Translations under genes and position numbers: made by a program | Shown here: piece by piece, positions 35,768 to 43,448 of the stretch | Layout of the letters: the number at the start of each line of letters is the position of its first letter | Position numbering within the stretch: the first letter of the stretch is position 1 | NCBI RefSeq assembly: GCF_003386195.1 | Contig: NZ_QRDX01000001.1 | Span: forward strand, 248,001-312,000 | Direction: 5' to 3' | Length of the DNA: 64,000 nucleotides | From: Seonamhaeicola aphaedonensis | Lineage (GTDB): Bacteria; Bacteroidota; Bacteroidia; Flavobacteriales; Flavobacteriaceae | The notes under the pieces: model-generated | Database searches by the model: none | What the model saw: the letters and a program-made list of their open reading frames with translations, nothing else | What the model was told of the DNA's origin: nothing

Positions 35768-36751
35768 TTAAAAGTATGTGGCTTTTAATTGCAACCCGGT
35801 TGTTTCTTCTAACCCGAACATTAAATTCATATTTTGAACAGCCTGTCCTGAGGCTCCTTTCAATAAATTATCTATAATGCTGGTTACCAATAATTTACCT
35901 TGATGCTTGTGTAAATGAATTAAACATTTATTGGTATTCACTACTTGTTTTAAATGTAATTGGTCATCACTCAAAAAAGTGAAAGCAGCCTCTTTGTAAA
36001 ATGATTTATAAATATCTTTTGCTTCCTGAAGCGTTCCTTCAAAATCGGTGTAAATAGTGGCAAAAATTCCTCTTGAAAAATTTCCTCTATTGGGCATAAA
36101 GAGAATATCTGAGTCGAAATTATTCTGTAAATGTTTAACCGATTGATTTATTTCTCCCAAATGCTGATGGGTAAATGGTTTGTAATACGAAAAGTTATTA
36201 TCTCGCCAAGTAAAGTGTGTTGTAGCTGATAGTGAAGTTCCTGCACCAGTCGCTCCTGTTACCGCATTGATATGCACATCTTGATTTAGCAAACCTGCAT
36301 TTGCCAACGGCAACAAACCTAATTGAATGGTTGTTGCAAAACAGCCTGGATTGGCTATATAGTTTGCACTTTCAATAGCTTTTTTTTGTAACTCTGGTAA
36401 ACCATAAACAAAAGTCTTTCCATCAAATACTTTATCGGCTTCTAACCTGAAATCATTTCCTAAATCAATAATTTTAGTGCTTTTAGAAAATGTATTGGCC
36501 TCTAAAAACTTCACCGAATTCCCATGACCTAAGCATAAAAACAAGACATCAACATCAGGATTCACAGTATCAGTAAAGGTTTTATCTAAAGAGCCCACCA
36601 AATCCTGATGCACTTTACTTATTTGGTTACCCGCATTACTGGTACTAAATACAAAGTCTATATCAGCTTCAGGATGAGCAATTAATAATCGGATTAACTC
36701 ACCTGCCGTATAACCTGCACCTCCTATGATTCCTACTTTAATACTTTTCAT
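35768..36751 (-). CDS. argC: N-acetyl-gamma-glutamyl-phosphate reductase
   Basis: 327 residues of the short, type 1 family: GIIGGAGYTAGELIRLL as NADPH fold, LGHGNS, and the active-site cysteine in ANPGCFATTIQLGL. A later conserved block is TGATGAGTSLS. It reduces the acylglutamyl phosphate made by ArgB. Flanked on both sides by repeat-containing spacers (35693-35757 and 36771-36812). Confidence 0.94.
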   Translation of the reverse strand: MKSIKVGIIGGAGYTAGELIRLLIAHPEADIDFVFSTSNAGNQISKVHQDLVGSLDKTFTDTVNPDVDVLFLCLGHGNSVKFLEANTFSKSTKIIDLGNDFRLEADKVFDGKTFVYGLPELQKKAIESANYIANPGCFATTIQLGLLPLANAGLLNQDVHINAVTGATGAGTSLSATTHFTWRDNNFSYYKPFTHQHLGEINQSVKHLQNNFDSDILFMPNRGNFSRGIFATIYTDFEGTLQEAKDIYKSFYKEAAFTFLSDDQLHLKQVVNTNKCLIHLHKHQGKLLVTSIIDNLLKGASGQAVQNMNLMFGLEETTGLQLKATYF

Positions 36752-36770
36752 TTTATTTCTTTTTTGCGAT

Positions 36771-36812
36771 TCTTCTCGACACTTCGACTCCGCTCAGTGT
36801 GACACGCTCAGA
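36771..36812. repeat. short palindromic repeat between argG and argC
   Basis: ACACT (36779-36783) is inverted as AGTGT (36796-36800) around TTCGACTCCGCTC, with a second copy of the GTGT/ACAC words following. The CTTCGACTCCGCTCAGTGTGAC wording is a GC-richer island in an AT-rich genome, like intergenic repeats common in Bacteroidota. Confidence 0.5.
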
Positions 36813-36825
36813 ATAACATTAGAAT

Positions 36826-38001
36826 TTAAGAATTTACGTGTTGATATATTTTATTTTGGTTTCCAAGAATTTTAATGAACCCTTTAGCATCATCTGCTGT
36901 CCATCCCTTGTTTTCCTCTCCATAGCTACCAAATTTAGCACTCATTAAATCATGCTCCGAACTAATACCATCTAACGAAAAATGATAAGGTAGTAACGTC
37001 ACAACAACATTACCACTAACTTTATCTTGAGAACTTGTTAAAAAAGCTTCAATATCTCTCATTACAGGATCTAAATACTGTCCTTCATGTAAATGCATAC
37101 CATAGAAACTAGATAAATATTCTTTATGCTGTAATTGCCATTTTGTTAAGGTGTGCTTTTCTAATAAATGATGTGCCTTGATAGTAATTAAAGCTGCAGC
37201 AGCTTCAAAACCAACCCTACCTTTAATCCCTACAATGGTATCACCTACGTGTATGTCTCTCCCAATTCCGTAAGCAGATGCTAAATTGTTTAAGACTTCT
37301 ATGTTAATCTCAGGAGCATTTTCAACACCATTTACAGCAACCAACTCCCCTTTTTCAAAAGTCAATTTTACTTTTTCTGGCTCAGAGTGCTTTACTTGTG
37401 ACGGATAAGCATGCTCTGGTAGCGGTTGGTCTGAGGTTAAAGTCTCTGCACCCCCAACACTGGTTCCCCATAGGCCTTTATTGATAGAATACTTGGCTTT
37501 TTCCCAAGACATATCAATACCATTAGCTTTTAAATAATCTATTTCTTGCTGTCTGGTTAACTGTTCGTCTCTAATAGGTGTGATAATTTCTATCTCTGGC
37601 GCTAAGGTTTGAAAAATCATATCAAACCTTACTTGGTCATTACCAGCACCTGTGCTACCATGAGCAATGTAACCTGCCCCTATACTTTTTGCATACTCAA
37701 CAATTTCAATGGCTTGAATAATTCTTTCAGCACTTACTGATAAAGGATAAGTGTTATTCTTTAATACATTTCCAAAAATTAAATATTTAACCACTTTTTG
37801 GTAAAATGTAGCTACTGCATCAATGTTTTTGTAGGTAGCAACACCCATTTTATAGGCATTACTTTCAATATGGTTGATTTCATCTTTTGTGAATCCACCG
37901 GTATTAACACTCACAGCATGAACTTCAAATTCTTTTGACAAACTTACCGCACAATATGATGTATCTAAACCGCCACTATATGCTATTACTAATTTTTTCA
38001 T
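36826..38001 (-). CDS. argG: argininosuccinate synthase
   Basis: Joins citrulline and aspartate using ATP. 391 residues: PP-loop AYSGGLDTSYCAVSL at the N-terminus, HGSTGAGNDQVRFD, and the citrulline/aspartate-binding region with WGTSVGGAE. Second gene of the operon in transcription order, 95 bases after the GNAT gene and 74 bases before argC. Confidence 0.95.
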   Translation of the reverse strand: MKKLVIAYSGGLDTSYCAVSLSKEFEVHAVSVNTGGFTKDEINHIESNAYKMGVATYKNIDAVATFYQKVVKYLIFGNVLKNNTYPLSVSAERIIQAIEIVEYAKSIGAGYIAHGSTGAGNDQVRFDMIFQTLAPEIEIITPIRDEQLTRQQEIDYLKANGIDMSWEKAKYSINKGLWGTSVGGAETLTSDQPLPEHAYPSQVKHSEPEKVKLTFEKGELVAVNGVENAPEINIEVLNNLASAYGIGRDIHVGDTIVGIKGRVGFEAAAALITIKAHHLLEKHTLTKWQLQHKEYLSSFYGMHLHEGQYLDPVMRDIEAFLTSSQDKVSGNVVVTLLPYHFSLDGISSEHDLMSAKFGSYGEENKGWTADDAKGFIKILGNQNKIYQHVNS

Positions 38002-38096
38002 CTGTTCTAATTTTATTGTTTTTTTTGGTCAGATATAATTCGCCATTAAATATATCGAAAGGTATTATTTGATAGTCATCATGGCTCATTTCATGT

Positions 38097-38717
38097 CTAT
38101 TTATTTTTGTCTTTTTTAAGAAACAGCGCTTCTTTAATTCGTTTTAGTCTATTAAATGTTTTCTCTTTAATCACAGTTTTTTTCTCTTTCTTCACTTTTT
38201 CAGGGTCATAGAGCATCCCTGTACACAAACACATTTTTCTATTAGTACGTGTTAACACATCATAATTTTTACAGGTTTGGCAACCATCCCAAAAGGTAGG
38301 GTCATCTGTTAATTCTGAAAATGGCACAGGTTTATATCCTAAATCACTATTCATTTTCATAACCGCTAGACCCGTGGTGATACTAAACACCTTTGCATCT
38401 GGAAATTTTTCTCTAGAATGCGCAAATACCTTCAATTTAATTTTTTTTGCTAGACCGCCACCTCTATAATCTGGATGAACAATGAGTCCAGAATTTGCTA
38501 CAAATTTTCCATGTCCCCACTTTTCTATGTAGCAAAAACCGGCAAACTTATCTCCGTCTAATGCAATTACGGCATTACCGTTTTCCATTTTTTTTGCAAT
38601 ATACTCAGGTGTTCGCCTTGCAATACCTGTTCCTCTTACAGCTGCAGATTCTGCTATAGTTTCGCAAATTTCTTCGGCGTATTTTATATGTGTTATATCG
38701 GCTATTACAACCTTCAT
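38097..38717 (-). CDS. GNAT acyltransferase, first gene of the arg-pro operon (candidate N-acylglutamate synthase)
   Basis: The start is set at the ATG at 38717 (206 aa), where the GNAT fold begins (MKVVIADITHIKYAEEI); a frame from 38771 adds 18 unrelated residues. The acyl-CoA loop is RGGGLAKK (85-92). The C-terminal quarter has an unusual cysteine set C146, C149, C163, C165 (DGCQTCK and MCLC), then a Lys-rich tail. The window has no classical ArgA or ArgJ, so this protein may supply the first acylation of glutamate. That role is inference from its position. Its start codon region can pair with the upstream leader frame (see findings). Confidence 0.8.
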   Translation of the reverse strand: MKVVIADITHIKYAEEICETIAESAAVRGTGIARRTPEYIAKKMENGNAVIALDGDKFAGFCYIEKWGHGKFVANSGLIVHPDYRGGGLAKKIKLKVFAHSREKFPDAKVFSITTGLAVMKMNSDLGYKPVPFSELTDDPTFWDGCQTCKNYDVLTRTNRKMCLCTGMLYDPEKVKKEKKTVIKEKTFNRLKRIKEALFLKKDKNK

Positions 38718-38797
38718 TTTCCCTTTAATTAAATGTCTAAATAAACTATTTTTAAGCTGAATTGGACGCACCTAATTCAAAATTACAATACATACCC

Positions 38798-38848
38798 TTA
38801 CGGGCGACGCGGGAAAAAGCGACGTACAAAGTTATTGTTAATTATCAT
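38798..38848 (-). CDS. short leader ORF 2, Arg/Pro-rich (candidate attenuator peptide)
   Basis: A 16-codon frame, MIINNNFVRRFFPRRP then TAA, ending 80 bases before the first operon gene. Four arginines (9, 10, 14, 15) and two prolines (13, 16) fill the second half. The arginine codons are CGT, CGC, CGT, CGC and both prolines are CCG. The ATG lies in the 7-base loop of a perfect 7-bp hairpin (38837-38857). Codons 11-13 (TTT TTC CCG) can pair with GGGAAAA at the start of the GNAT gene. Arginine and proline are exactly the products of the operon. No protein evidence; expression is inferred. Confidence 0.6.
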   Translation of the reverse strand: MIINNNFVRRFFPRRP

Positions 38849-38857
38849 GAAATTAAC
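38837..38857 (-). promoter_or_regulatory. hairpin presenting the leader ORF 2 start codon
   Basis: GTTAATT and AATTAAC are perfect inverted repeats of 7 bases around TCATGAT (minus-strand sense), so the ATG of leader ORF 2 sits in the loop. Pure A/T pairing makes it weak, but its placement is exact. Confidence 0.45.
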
Positions 38858-38941
38858 TTTAATTATAATTGCTATTGAAAAAAAATTGGACACTTTTGAA
38901 AAAATTTAAATTACGTTATTGAGTTTACTTCTTGGAGCATA

Positions 38942-39013
38942 TTATATGCAGCGACGACGACGCATGGGTAAACCGGGAGTAGTACAACGTATTTTGTTTT
39001 TAAAATTTTTCAT
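38942..39013 (-). CDS. short leader ORF 1, Arg-rich (candidate attenuator peptide)
   Basis: A 23-codon frame from ATG 39013..39011 to TAA 38944..38942. It begins MKNFKNKIRC, has prolines at 13 and 16 (both CCC), and ends MRRRRCI with four consecutive arginines (18-21; CGT CGT CGT CGC). All five arginine codons are CGN although AGA is the commonest arginine codon in neighbouring genes. It lies 93 bases upstream of leader ORF 2 in the same direction. The Arg run just before the stop is typical of amino-acid leader peptides. It is not matched to any family that I know. Confidence 0.55.
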   Translation of the reverse strand: MKNFKNKIRCTTPGLPMRRRRCI

Positions 39014-39238
39014 GGTGTAAATCTAATACATTATTTCATAAACGCCTAACAATGACTGCGTTTTTAATAAATTTCATAAATAACTAGCTTTTTATTAGAT
39101 ATCACTTTTTAATATAGCCTTTTTGACTATTTTTTTCTAAAAAAAAGTAACAACAAAAAACTCTGGGTATTTAAAAAATATAACTTTTTATATTTTAGAC
39201 AATCAAGAGTAAACGTTGTAGGCATGTAAAAACTAATT
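39014..39238 (-). other. spacer upstream of the arg-pro leaders, with one hairpin
   Basis: AT-rich, non-coding, and expected to hold the arg-pro promoter for the minus strand. I find no exact TAnnTTTG; TAGATTTA (39025-39018, minus) is one base off but too close to leader ORF 1. AAACGC (39040-39045) and GCGTTT (39058-39063) form a 6-bp hairpin usable as a terminator of the upstream DUF1080 gene or as an operator. Confidence 0.4.
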
Positions 39239-39991
39239 TTAAAGCCTTTTAATTTTAATGTTTTTAAACCAAACCTTATCGCCATGATCTTGTAACCCTA
39301 TATGCCCAGAGTGGTATTTACCAAATCCATCCCAATCCTTGAATTTTGATTTTTTAATCATTTCCTCCCATTCTGATCCTGACAGAGAAAAAGAAACAAT
39401 TTGCACCCCGTTTAAAGCCACTGAGCCTTTGTTTGTTTCATGATTGACTTCAAGTTCACACAGGTTCCATTCACCTGCTGGCTTGCAAACATCATGCTTT
39501 GGTTGTACTAGATCGTAAAGCGCTCCTGCTTGATGAAATTTTGGATTTATCTTGGCATCTGGATGTGAGGCGTTATCTAAAATTTGAATTTCAGGTCCCG
39601 TATGGTATGCTTCGCTAAATTCTTCATCTTCATAAACACCCCAAAAAATACCGCTATTACCGCCTTTGGATATTTTCCATTCTATAGACAATATAAAATT
39701 ATTGAACTTATCCTTTGTAATAATGCTTTTACCACCTTCTTCACTTGGTATAAAAACTAATACATTATCTTGTATAGTCCATTCATTGGGCATATCATCC
39801 ATTAAATACCCTCTCCATTGATTTAATGAACTTCCGTCGAAAAGGTTTATCCATTCTGAAGTTTGGACTTCCTTTTTAGAATTATTTTTATTAGTTTGAT
39901 TTATTTTTTTGGCATCTGATTGTGAGTTATCCCTGCAACCAAAAAAAACGAGGACTACAAATAGTACTGGAAATATTTTTATGAATACCAT
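39239..39991 (-). CDS. DUF1080 lipoprotein (3-keto-glycoside hydrolase/lyase-like)
   Basis: 250 residues with a lipoprotein signal (lipobox FFGC, C19) and a DUF1080 (PF06439) jelly-roll: LFDGSSLNQWRGY, ILSIEWKISKGGNSGIFWG, and GHIGLQDHGDKVWFKNIKI at the end. Members of this family act on 3-keto sugars formed by sugar dehydrogenases. It is the last gene of the minus-strand half of the sugar-oxidation locus, 3 bases after the TIM-barrel isomerase. A paralogue lies at 49738-50535. Confidence 0.85.
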   Translation of the reverse strand: MVFIKIFPVLFVVLVFFGCRDNSQSDAKKINQTNKNNSKKEVQTSEWINLFDGSSLNQWRGYLMDDMPNEWTIQDNVLVFIPSEEGGKSIITKDKFNNFILSIEWKISKGGNSGIFWGVYEDEEFSEAYHTGPEIQILDNASHPDAKINPKFHQAGALYDLVQPKHDVCKPAGEWNLCELEVNHETNKGSVALNGVQIVSFSLSGSEWEEMIKKSKFKDWDGFGKYHSGHIGLQDHGDKVWFKNIKIKRL

Positions 39992-39994
39992 TCT

Positions 39995-41047
39995 TTAAAT
40001 TCCTAAAATACTTTTCAAATAATCCTCATCAATATCACCACCAGCGAAATCATCAAAACTACGGGTTGCTGCCTCTATAATGTGTTTTTTAATAAACGGC
40101 GCCCCTTCTCTGGCACCTTGTTCCGATGATTTAATACAGCATTCCCATTCCATGACCGCCCATAAATCCAGTCCATATTTGGTCAATTTTGAAAATATCG
40201 CACTAAAATCTACTTGACCATCACCTAAACTTCTGAAACGTCCTGCTCTATCCTTCCAATCAGCGTAACCACCATATACACCTTGTCTACCAGTTGGGTT
40301 AAATTCAGCATCCTTCACATGAAATGCTCGAATACGTTCATGATATATATCGATAAACTCTAAATAGTCTAATTGTTGTAATACAAAATGACTTGGATCG
40401 TACAATAAATTAGCACGATTGTGATTTCCTGTAGCCTCCAAAAAACGCTCATACGAAATCCCATCGTGCAAATCCTCTCCTGGATGAATTTCATAACATA
40501 TATCTACACCACAGTCATCAAAATGATTTAAAATAGGCAACCACCTGTTAGCTAACTCCTTGAATCCCATATCTACCAAACCAGTAGGTCGCTGTGGCCA
40601 AGGATAGACCGTATGCCACATTAATGCTCCCGAAAAAGAGGCGTGCGATTTTAACCCCAAACGTTTACTCACCGTTCCACATTTTTTAACAAAATCAATA
40701 GCCCACTCAGTTCTTGCTTTGGGGTTTCCTCTCAGAGCTTCTGGTGCAAAACCATCAAACATAGTATCATAAGCAGGATTCACAGCCACTAACTGTCCCT
40801 GCAAATGAGTAGATAATTCTGTGATTTCCAACCCATAGGATTGCACCTTACCCTTAAGCTCGTCGCAATAGGTTTGACTTTCGGCTGCTTTTTCAATATC
40901 AATTAGGTTCGACTCCCAAGTTGGAATTTGTATACCTTTATAGCCCAAATCAGCCGCCCACTGGCACATGCCATCTAAACTATTAAATGGTGCTTCACTT
41001 CCCGCAAACTGTGCCAAAAAAACGGCTGGTCCTTTTATTGTTTTCAT
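39995..41047 (-). CDS. sugar phosphate isomerase/epimerase-like TIM-barrel protein
   Basis: The start is set at the ATG at 41047 (350 aa) giving the family beginning MKTIKGPAVFLAQFAG; an earlier GTG-start frame runs into a repeat. An AP-endonuclease-2-like TIM barrel (xylose isomerase-like) with metal-binding residues in ICYEIHPGED, LLYDPSHF, FHVKDAEF and VMEWECC. In 3-keto-glycoside clusters such proteins carry out isomerase, hydratase or lyase steps on the oxidised sugar. It lies between DUF1080 and the Gfo/Idh/MocA gene. Confidence 0.82.
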   Translation of the reverse strand: MKTIKGPAVFLAQFAGSEAPFNSLDGMCQWAADLGYKGIQIPTWESNLIDIEKAAESQTYCDELKGKVQSYGLEITELSTHLQGQLVAVNPAYDTMFDGFAPEALRGNPKARTEWAIDFVKKCGTVSKRLGLKSHASFSGALMWHTVYPWPQRPTGLVDMGFKELANRWLPILNHFDDCGVDICYEIHPGEDLHDGISYERFLEATGNHNRANLLYDPSHFVLQQLDYLEFIDIYHERIRAFHVKDAEFNPTGRQGVYGGYADWKDRAGRFRSLGDGQVDFSAIFSKLTKYGLDLWAVMEWECCIKSSEQGAREGAPFIKKHIIEAATRSFDDFAGGDIDEDYLKSILGI

Positions 41048-41070
41048 TTTTATATTTAAATTTTTCATGT

Positions 41071-41094
41071 GGATTCCCGCCTTCACGAGAATGA
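41071..41094. repeat. short REP-like palindrome remnant
   Basis: GGATTCCCGCCTTCACGAGA followed by ATGAC shares the GATTCC...GAATGAC wording with the element at 35693-35757. It fills the short gap between the Gfo/Idh/MocA gene and the isomerase gene. Confidence 0.4.
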
Positions 41095-41098
41095 CAAA

Positions 41099-42244
41099 TT
41101 AAATTTCAGTCCACGCAGCATTGTTCTTATCACTTTCTACTGCCGCATAAATAAATTTCATACCGCGTACACCATCTTCAATGATGGGATAATCTGGTTT
41201 TTCAATGACTTTCCCATCGTTTATAGCTATCAAATGCAACGCAAAATTCTTATATATAGTTGCAAACGCCTCCAAATAGCCCTCTGGATGTCCTGCCGGG
41301 ATTCTACAAACTTCTAAAGCTTCATCATGTAGTCCATTACCATTAGGCGTATATATTTTTTTCGGTTCATCGAGCCAACGCGTAATCAATTCGTTTGGAT
41401 TTTCTTGATACCATTCCAAACTTCCTTTTGTACCGTAAACTTTAATGCCTAAATTGTTTTCTTCACCCAAGGCAATTTGAGAAATAGAAATTGTGCCTTT
41501 GGCGCCATTCTCCATTCGTATCAGCATATTACCATCATCATCTAAAATGCGCCCTTCTCCAAACCTTCCCAAATCAGCTGCAATTTCTTTAATTTTCAGC
41601 CCTGTTATGTATTCAATTAAGTTTTCAGCGTGCGTGCCAATATCTCCTAAAGCTCCACCAATGCCAGAACGTTTTGGATCAACCCTCCAAGCCGCTTGTT
41701 TTTGTTCGGTTTTCTCCAAAGATGTAGATAACCACCCTTGTAAATACTGTGCTTGTATTTTTCTTATGGCTCCCAATTCACCTTTAGCCACCATAGCTTT
41801 AGCTTGCTTTACCATAGAATTACCCGTGTAATTGTGAGTCAAGGCAAATAGTTTTCCGCTTTTAGCTACCATACTCTGCAATGCTTCTGCTTCTTCTAAA
41901 GTCAGCGTCACAGGTTTATCAGAAACCACATGAAACCCATACTCTAAAGCCATCTTAGCAGGTGGAAAATGCATATGGTTTGGTGTAACAATCGCTACAA
42001 AATCCATTCTCACATCCTCTGGTAATGTTTTTTCCTTTTGAATCATTTCTTCAAAAGTACCATAACATCGGCTTTCAGCTAGTCCAAGTGCCTTCCCTGA
42101 TGCTATTGATTTTTCTGTAGTACTACTAAACGCACCACAAACAAGTTCTATCATACCATCAATACCAGCTGCTTTTCGGTGCACATCTCCTATAAAAGAA
42201 CCTATGCCACCGCCAACCATTCCCATTCTTAATTTTTTACTCAT
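41099..42244 (-). CDS. Gfo/Idh/MocA family oxidoreductase
   Basis: 381 residues. N-terminal NAD(P) Rossmann motif GMVGGGIGSFIGDVHRKAA, then VAIVTPNHMHFPPAKMAL and the EKP-like catalytic block SDKPVTLTLEEAE (lysine of the family), followed by GGALGDIGTHAENLIEYITG with the conserved Asp and His. These enzymes oxidise or reduce sugar hydroxyls, often at C3. In this locus it likely reduces a 3-keto-hexose released by DUF1080, or forms it. It starts 7 bases downstream of the MFS transporter gene. Confidence 0.87.
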   Translation of the reverse strand: MSKKLRMGMVGGGIGSFIGDVHRKAAGIDGMIELVCGAFSSTTEKSIASGKALGLAESRCYGTFEEMIQKEKTLPEDVRMDFVAIVTPNHMHFPPAKMALEYGFHVVSDKPVTLTLEEAEALQSMVAKSGKLFALTHNYTGNSMVKQAKAMVAKGELGAIRKIQAQYLQGWLSTSLEKTEQKQAAWRVDPKRSGIGGALGDIGTHAENLIEYITGLKIKEIAADLGRFGEGRILDDDGNMLIRMENGAKGTISISQIALGEENNLGIKVYGTKGSLEWYQENPNELITRWLDEPKKIYTPNGNGLHDEALEVCRIPAGHPEGYLEAFATIYKNFALHLIAINDGKVIEKPDYPIIEDGVRGMKFIYAAVESDKNNAAWTEI

Positions 42245-42251
42245 AAATAAT

Positions 42252-43424
42252 TTATACTTCTGAAGTTTGATATTTTTTTCTCATATAAATATGCAATCCC
42301 AAAAATGCCACAATTAAGATAGCTGGTAAAATAGACATGGTTTGTAATGCCTCAGCAGCATTAGCATCATCCATAAGTTTTCCCATAACAGGTAAAACTA
42401 TAGATACCGAAAACATGCCGGCACCTCCCATGATGGAAAGTCCTAACGCGCCTGTTTCTGGTAAATATTCTGCCACAAAACCTAACATGGTTGGCCAAAA
42501 GAATGTAACCCCAATGGCAAAAACCGCAGCTGCTACAAAGGTCATCCCACCATTTGAAACCGTTAATAACCATAACCCAATAAATGTGAAAATTGCAGAA
42601 TACAACAACATTCCCGACGGACTTAATTTATGTACTACCTGTCCTGCAAACAGTCTACCTAAAGCCATAATACCATTAATAAATGCTAATACCAATAACG
42701 GTGCAGTTACCGATTCTTTTAACAACGATTCAATTCTTTGTGTGGTTCCTAATTCTGAAGCTGCCGTTAAAAACATACAGGCTACCATGAACAAAAACAG
42801 AGGTTTTAAAACACTAGAAAACATTTTTTTATTGCTCACTCCCATTTGAACACGCTCTGTAACGGGTATTTTTTGCCCCCAAAATAATAATCCATAAATC
42901 ACCAAAGGAATAAACAACGTAGCTACCATAACTTGCCAACTCAAGCCTAAAACATCCATAACCAACCAACCTACTAAAGCTCCAATAACGATACCTCCAG
43001 GAAACCATACATGAAACCTGTTTAACATTTTAGTTTTTTCATCAGGATACATGGAAGCCACCATGGGGTTCAGCGCTGCCTCAACAAAGCCATTTCCAAT
43101 ACCAATAAATAGGGTTGCAATAAATAGTGATGTCATGGAGTCTGCCATTAGGGTTAGTACTATCCCAATAGCATGGGTTATAAATGCCATCCACGTTATT
43201 TTTTTTATCCCCAGTAAGTCTACTAATGGCCCACCAATAATCATAGCAATTGTAAATCCAAAAAATGCGGGTGCAAAAGCATATCCTATTTGCTCCATGG
43301 TTAAACCCACGCCATGTGGCCCAAAAACCGTTTCTAAACGTGCACGAATAGCAAAAGTCATGGCTGTTGTAATTAAAGCCAAACAGCTTCCCAAAAACAA
43401 CCTGTTTTTATTAATATTTTCCAT
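42252..43424 (-). CDS. MFS transporter
   Basis: 390 residues with 12 predicted membrane helices. A loop motif of the MFS type is seen (GGPLVDLLGIKKITW, after helix 2). Helix-4/5 region ALNPMVASMYPDEKTKMLNRFHVWFPGG is similar to sugar MFS carriers of Bacteroidota. Context suggests uptake of the oxidised or free sugar. It sits between the TIM-barrel gene and the Gfo/Idh/MocA gene with a 24-base and 7-base gap. Confidence 0.85.
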   Translation of the reverse strand: MENINKNRLFLGSCLALITTAMTFAIRARLETVFGPHGVGLTMEQIGYAFAPAFFGFTIAMIIGGPLVDLLGIKKITWMAFITHAIGIVLTLMADSMTSLFIATLFIGIGNGFVEAALNPMVASMYPDEKTKMLNRFHVWFPGGIVIGALVGWLVMDVLGLSWQVMVATLFIPLVIYGLLFWGQKIPVTERVQMGVSNKKMFSSVLKPLFLFMVACMFLTAASELGTTQRIESLLKESVTAPLLVLAFINGIMALGRLFAGQVVHKLSPSGMLLYSAIFTFIGLWLLTVSNGGMTFVAAAVFAIGVTFFWPTMLGFVAEYLPETGALGLSIMGGAGMFSVSIVLPVMGKLMDDANAAEALQTMSILPAILIVAFLGLHIYMRKKYQTSEV

Positions 43425-43448
43425 AATTTATTTAGTTTGATTAGCTTT

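Noticed and set aside
38946-39020. Plus-strand frame beginning MQRRRRMGKPG
   Set aside because: It is the complement of the GCGTCGTCGTCGC stretch of leader ORF 1; the GAC/CGA repeat gives Arg runs on both strands. The minus frame is the one in operon sense.
42337-42849. Plus-strand frame of 170 codons inside the MFS gene
   Set aside because: Antisense shadow of a gene with 12 membrane helices; no coding character of its own.
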